The notes beneath the pieces are model-generated. The model was not told the DNA's origin. It ran no database searches and was given only the letters and a program-made list of their open reading frames with translations. A stretch of 8,941 nt of DNA from a bacterium (GTDB lineage Bacteria; Bacteroidota; Bacteroidia; Bacteroidales; Bacteroidaceae), in NCBI GenBank assembly GCA_004562975.1, contig SFQP01000103.1, positions 1 through 8,941 of the forward strand, in the 5' to 3' direction. The translations under genes were made by a program, and so were the position numbers. Positions 5,487 to 8,941 of the stretch are shown in pieces (position 1 is the stretch's first letter; the number at the start of each line of letters is the position of its first letter).

Positions 5487-7004
5487 TTAGAACGTCAGGT
5501 CGCGCCAAGCATCGCCCAGCTGTTCGGAAGCTGTAGCGTTGGGTGTCTGGGGCTTGCGCAACTTCAGCTGTGTGGCCTTGCGGCTCACGTTGGTGTGCAG
5601 CATATCGGCCAGGTCGCCATAGTCGATGAAGCCGGTGGTGTTCTGCAACACCTTCAGCAGGTAGTAGGTGAAGAGGCCGTGGCCTTCCTCCTCAATGCCC
5701 TGGGCCGTTTCGTTGCCCTGTGCAGCGGAGAATACGACCACATTACCCGAGGAGATGGTACCTTCTTCGGCGGCAATTTCCACACCACGCATACCCTCGT
5801 TCACACTTTCGTTGTCGCGGTTGATACCGCTGAAGCAGGCGTCGAGGAAGATGGAGGTTTGGTTGAAGGCCAAGTCGCCGAGTCGGGCATAGAAGTCGTC
5901 GAGTGCGATACCGTTTTCAGGCTTTGTGCCGCGCACGTCGGTGGGCAGGAGATAAGCTTTGTTCTGCTTTTTCGTGTCGGGCACGCCGTGGCCTGCATAG
6001 TAGATAATCAGTTTTTTCTTATCGCGGTTCTTGATGGTTTCGAGCCATACGAGTTCGTCCTCCAGGATGAGCTGTTTGGTGGCATCCTCGCAGATGTGGA
6101 TGTTTTCGGCGGGCAGACCCAGTGCCTTCTGGCAGTAGTCGCGGAACACGCGGGCATCGTGGATGGCATAGGGCACCTCGGACACGAAGCGGTAGTTTTG
6201 GTTACCGATGACGAGGGCATAGGTATCGTTGCGCACGATGGGGGCAACGGGGATGAGGCTGTCCACCTCGGAAGTGATGTAGTCGTAGTCCACGAGCTGG
6301 TTTGTGCTCTTGCCGCTCTGGTAGCGTTCGAGCACTTCCTTGGCCAAGCCGTAGAAGTGGCAGTTGCGAGAGTTGATGCTGATGGGGAGTCGGCGCACTT
6401 CGTCGTTGTAGAGTGTGTGGCGCACCTTTCCGTCAATCGTTACTTCGCTGGCAAACACATACTGGCCGAGTGTGGCGGTGGGGCTCACCTCGATGCTGCG
6501 CACTCCCGAGCAGTTGAGATATGCCTGGTCCTGCACTTGGCACTGGTCGGGGATTTTCACCGAATTGAGCGACTTGCAGTTGGCGAAGGCGATGGTGCTG
6601 ATGGTGCGGGTCTGGGTGGGGAGAGAGATGGTAACGAGGCGTTCGCAGTTGAGGAAGGCACCCCAGCCGATAGTGTTGACCGAGTTGTCTTCAAACACCA
6701 CGTCGGTGAGGTTCTTGCAGTTGGCGAAGGCGCAGGAGCCGATGTTCCTGATACCGGCGCCGATGCGTACACTGCGCACGTTGAGTTTTTTCTTGTTCCA
6801 GGGCGAGAGCATTTTCTGCGTGTCGTAGTTGTCCATGCTCACGAAGAAAGATTTCTTGGAAACGTTGGTGATGGTGAGCGTCTTTCCGTCGAAGGACCAT
6901 GCAACGTCCGTTCCGCAAGTACCGTCTGCGGCCACGAAGTCCTGGGCGGTGGCAATGCCGGCTGTCAGCAGCACTGCCATGAGGCACATAATTATCCTTT
7001 TCAT
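5487..7004 (-). CDS. Exported BspA-type LRR / caspase-like (peptidase C14) fusion protein (505 aa)
   Basis: Clan CD cysteine peptidases of the caspase type cleave after acidic or basic residues; the specificity here cannot be read. The signal peptide starts MKRIIMCLMAVLLTAGIATA, so the protein leaves the cytoplasm. About 22-72 is the lead-in common to BspA-like proteins (GTCGTDVAWSFDGKTLTI). About 73-190 holds four LRR_5-type repeats marked by IGSCAFANCKNL, IGWGAFLNCERL, ISTIAFANCKSL and QDQAYLNCSGV. A linker leads to the caspase-like domain from about 261 (YALVIGNQNY). The catalytic His is H339 in YYAGHG and the Cys is C390 in LDACFSG. A p10-like part follows (SAAQGNETAQ and GHGLFTYYLLKVL, about 426-453). 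An open frame from TTG at 7016 also exists; I chose ATG 7004-7002 because it gives a compact signal peptide. The beta-barrel gene ends 46 nt upstream with no promoter between. Both catalytic motifs are intact, so activity is expected. Confidence 0.92.
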   Translation of the reverse strand: MKRIIMCLMAVLLTAGIATAQDFVAADGTCGTDVAWSFDGKTLTITNVSKKSFFVSMDNYDTQKMLSPWNKKKLNVRSVRIGAGIRNIGSCAFANCKNLTDVVFEDNSVNTIGWGAFLNCERLVTISLPTQTRTISTIAFANCKSLNSVKIPDQCQVQDQAYLNCSGVRSIEVSPTATLGQYVFASEVTIDGKVRHTLYNDEVRRLPISINSRNCHFYGLAKEVLERYQSGKSTNQLVDYDYITSEVDSLIPVAPIVRNDTYALVIGNQNYRFVSEVPYAIHDARVFRDYCQKALGLPAENIHICEDATKQLILEDELVWLETIKNRDKKKLIIYYAGHGVPDTKKQNKAYLLPTDVRGTKPENGIALDDFYARLGDLAFNQTSIFLDACFSGINRDNESVNEGMRGVEIAAEEGTISSGNVVVFSAAQGNETAQGIEEEGHGLFTYYLLKVLQNTTGFIDYGDLADMLHTNVSRKATQLKLRKPQTPNATASEQLGDAWRDLTF

Positions 7005-7050
7005 AAATATCTTCAAGTTTTCGGGTTAGACTGATGATTTCTGCTGTCGG

Positions 7051-8001
7051 TTACCAGAGGAAGGTGATACCGATGCGGTTTGTGCTGGTGGAAAATTCGG
7101 TTTTGCCGGAGCCGAACACTTTCGTTTCAAACGACTTGTACTTGTTCGTTCCCTTCACCATTTCGTAGGTAACGCCGATGTTCTTCCAGTTGAGGCGTAT
7201 GCCGAGGGTGGTGACAAAGCCGTGGCCCCAGTTGAACAAACTGCTGTTGGCGATGGGGCTGTCGTCGTTATTGCCGGCCACGTCCATTTTCTCATCGTCC
7301 TGAAGCCAGAGCACGGAGAAGCGGTAGCCGAAGGTGTAGTAAGCTTGCAGGCGGATGTTAGCCAAGGCATTGTTGTTCACGGCGGACAAGGGGGCAATGG
7401 TGATGGAGGGGCCGATGCTCATGGCATAGGAGAACTCATACATTTCCTGACCCCAGGGCTGGAAGTAGCATGTTCCGTAATTGTTTCCTTTTTGTTCCTT
7501 GAAGTATGCCTCACTGTTGTACATCATGTCGGGCTCCTGCTTAAAGTGGTTCACACCCAGGTCAAAGCCTGAAAATTCCAGGCCGAAGGCCACCATGTTG
7601 GCGATGGGTGCCTTATGCAGGCGGATGGTGGAGCTGCTCTTCAGGTTGGCGGCCCAGTCGCTCTTGAACTGGCGGTTCACGGGGTAGCCTGCGTATTCTC
7701 CGTCGACGCCCTCTGTCAAACCGGGCTGTACGCCGAGCAAGAGGTTCTTGCCGTCGAATTTGCTACTCATCCAGTTGATGCTGAAGGCCTTGTTGCGCTT
7801 CCACACAGAGTTGATGGCGTTGCGCCGGTGGTTCCTCAAGGAAACGGCTTCCTGGATTTTAATGATGTCGTTGAGCGAGGAAACGTTGGTAGTGTCCTCC
7901 TCCAGGTCGAGGTTGGACACGGCCGGCGTTTCGTCGGTCTGGGCGAAACTGCACATCGACAACAAAGTGCCGAAGACAGCCATGATGATTTTTTTATTCA
8001 T
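7051..8001 (-). CDS. Predicted outer-membrane beta-barrel protein (316 aa)
   Basis: Residues 1-20 are a signal peptide (MNKKIIMAVFG, ending SMCSFAQ). A polar, acidic segment (22-60) follows. From about 70 to the end, alternating polar and hydrophobic strands appear, for example around FSINW, TIRLHK, VAFGLEFSGFDLGV, EFSYAMSIGPSITI, IRLQAYYTFGYRFSVLW, VTTLGIRLNWKNIGVTYEM and RIGITFLW. The sequence ends in an aromatic residue (ITFLW), the usual C-terminal beta-signal of outer-membrane barrels. I count roughly 8-12 possible strands, in the range of small porin-like barrels. No specific family is recognised, and a channel or anchor role is inferred. The gene sits between the DUF4384-like gene (88-nt gap) and the caspase-like gene (46-nt gap) in the same direction with no internal promoter, suggesting a shared envelope task. 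Confidence 0.8.
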   Translation of the reverse strand: MNKKIIMAVFGTLLSMCSFAQTDETPAVSNLDLEEDTTNVSSLNDIIKIQEAVSLRNHRRNAINSVWKRNKAFSINWMSSKFDGKNLLLGVQPGLTEGVDGEYAGYPVNRQFKSDWAANLKSSSTIRLHKAPIANMVAFGLEFSGFDLGVNHFKQEPDMMYNSEAYFKEQKGNNYGTCYFQPWGQEMYEFSYAMSIGPSITIAPLSAVNNNALANIRLQAYYTFGYRFSVLWLQDDEKMDVAGNNDDSPIANSSLFNWGHGFVTTLGIRLNWKNIGVTYEMVKGTNKYKSFETKVFGSGKTEFSTSTNRIGITFLW

Positions 8002-8089
8002 ACATTTTTGATTTAGTTGGTTTTACTTGGAGAAAAAGGGCCAGGAGTGATCGGCGCAGTGGCTGCGTGGCAGCGTGCGGCCGGCGGAC

Positions 8090-8941
8090 TCAGCTATCCT
8101 TGCCCATGATGGTGAGATATTTGCTGCGATCTACCACCATCTCGGCGTCGCGATGCGTCATGCCTCTCACCCATTTTTCAAAATTGTCGATGCTCAGTGA
8201 GTTGGGATGCAGGCGGTCGCCGCGGTTTTCGTTACATTTGGTAAACTTGTTGGGCGAGAAAATGAGCACCACCTGATTCATTTCCATGGGCTTGTTTGTC
8301 GTGAGGCGGTAAGGTATGGCCTGCGGGTCGGTGTCCCGGTCAAAGAACACGTAGTCCCTGCCTGCCTTCACCTCATGGAAGCCGTCGGGGTTGGTCTTGT
8401 AGGGAAGCAGGCAGTTGGCCTCCTTGTTGGTACTGTCGAGCAGGTAGATGGCCACGTAACCCTTGACCGGCGAGCGGAAACTGACGAAGACGCGCTGCTT
8501 GTCCTGGAACTTGTCGCTTTCAAAGTAGTTCTCCGTGCCGTCGCAGAGCACGTGCCACGTGAAGTCCACCTTTGCCTGCACGATTTCGCGGGCCACGCCC
8601 CACACCTCGGCGGTGATGACGAGGCAGTCCTCGGAGTATTTAATATCGAAGACGGGCTCCTTGGAATCTTCTACCCATTCGGCCTTGGCATTCATGGTAG
8701 TTTCTTCCACGAAGTTGTTGATTTCTTCGCCGTTGAGCTCTCCCTCGGCCATGTTGGTGGTGGAGCTGATGATTTCGCCGAACGCTTCCTTGATGGCGTT
8801 GTAGCGTGCGCGGAGGATGCACTTCTGTTTGGCTTCGGGAAGGCTGATGTTGTCGTGTTCCGACACGACCATTTTTGCTGTGCCGTGAACTTTTGCTTCC
8901 TTTTGGGCTTGGAGGTTCAGGCTGCAGCAGATGAAGAGTGC
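8090..8941 (-). CDS. Exported protein with FlgT/LPP20-like N-terminal region and DUF4384-like C-terminal region, 5' end beyond the window
   Basis: An ATG exists at 8872, but the frame stays open upstream to the window edge, where it encodes ALFICCSLNLQAQKEAK, the end of a signal peptide. The true start therefore lies outside and at least 283 residues are visible. Just after the signal peptide, LPEAKQKCILRARYNAIKEAFGE looks like the amphipathic Ala/Arg-rich helix of FlgT_N or LPP20-type domains. The C-terminal half resembles DUF4384 (PF14326): VKGYVAIYLLDSTNKEANCLLPY, a 'V.AG.DY.FF' strand, then IPYRLTTNKPMEMNQVVLIFS. DUF4384 is known to occur beside or fused to caspase-like domains, which fits the caspase-like gene two genes downstream. 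Its role is not known; an envelope sensor or partner is inferred. The stop is TGA 8092-8090. Family calls are from memory and moderate in certainty. Confidence 0.75.
   Translation of the reverse strand, partial: ALFICCSLNLQAQKEAKVHGTAKMVVSEHDNISLPEAKQKCILRARYNAIKEAFGEIISSTTNMAEGELNGEEINNFVEETTMNAKAEWVEDSKEPVFDIKYSEDCLVITAEVWGVAREIVQAKVDFTWHVLCDGTENYFESDKFQDKQRVFVSFRSPVKGYVAIYLLDSTNKEANCLLPYKTNPDGFHEVKAGRDYVFFDRDTDPQAIPYRLTTNKPMEMNQVVLIFSPNKFTKCNENRGDRLHPNSLSIDNFEKWVRGMTHRDAEMVVDRSKYLTIMGKDS

Noticed and set aside
7005..7016. TTG start at 7016 for the caspase-like gene
   Set aside because: It would add only four residues before a compact signal peptide that starts perfectly at ATG 7004; Bacteroidetes strongly prefer ATG.
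5400..7034. Plus-strand open frame of 544 codons opposite the caspase-like gene
   Set aside because: It is antisense to a gene with clear LRR and caspase motifs, has a low-complexity Val/Gly/His/Glu-rich composition typical of a shadow frame, and runs through the 5371-5455 hairpin region.
8062..8074. Small GCTGC/GCAGC hairpin after the DUF4384-like gene
   Set aside because: Only five base pairs with a three-base loop and no U-run, too weak to call a terminator; it may be chance in GC-rich sequence.

Overview
The window looks like a piece of a Bacteroidales chromosome, most likely Prevotellaceae or a close relative. Four things support this: a near-perfect Bacteroidetes promoter (TTTG, 20 bp, TAnnTTTG) with no Shine-Dalgarno sequence at the starts; a secreted protein ending in a type IX-secretion-like sorting tail; BspA-type leucine-rich repeats; and a family GH92 mannosidase. 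All convincing genes lie on the minus strand, so the window reads from high to low coordinates. The genus is inferred from protein style, not proven.

From the right edge (8941) leftward there is a three-gene cluster. It starts with an exported protein whose 5' end lies outside the window (8090-8941), with a DUF4384-like C-terminal half. Next is a predicted outer-membrane beta-barrel of 316 aa (7051-8001). Last is an exported fusion of BspA-like leucine-rich repeats to a caspase-like (C14) peptidase domain with both catalytic motifs intact (5487-7004). Gaps are 88 and 46 nt and I see no internal promoter, so the three could form one transcription unit acting in the cell envelope. This is the best candidate for an under-described system here.

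After a long inverted repeat (5371-5455) comes a GC-rich gene for a secreted GH92 alpha-mannosidase (3242-5344). A second, multi-branched palindromic element (3097-3168) follows it. GH92 therefore sits between two palindromic elements, without SusC/SusD genes beside it.

The gene-free stretch 2668-3241 holds, from right to left, the palindromic element, a G-rich strand-biased segment, a G8 tract abutting a promoter, and a structured 5' leader of about 140 nt containing a possible 39-codon upstream ORF. That promoter drives an 825-aa secreted multi-domain protein with beta-trefoil-like segments and a C-terminal sorting-like tail (190-2667). It is followed after 45 nt by a small protein of a common Bacteroidetes type, cut by the left edge (1-144).

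No tRNA, rRNA, CRISPR array or transposase gene was seen.
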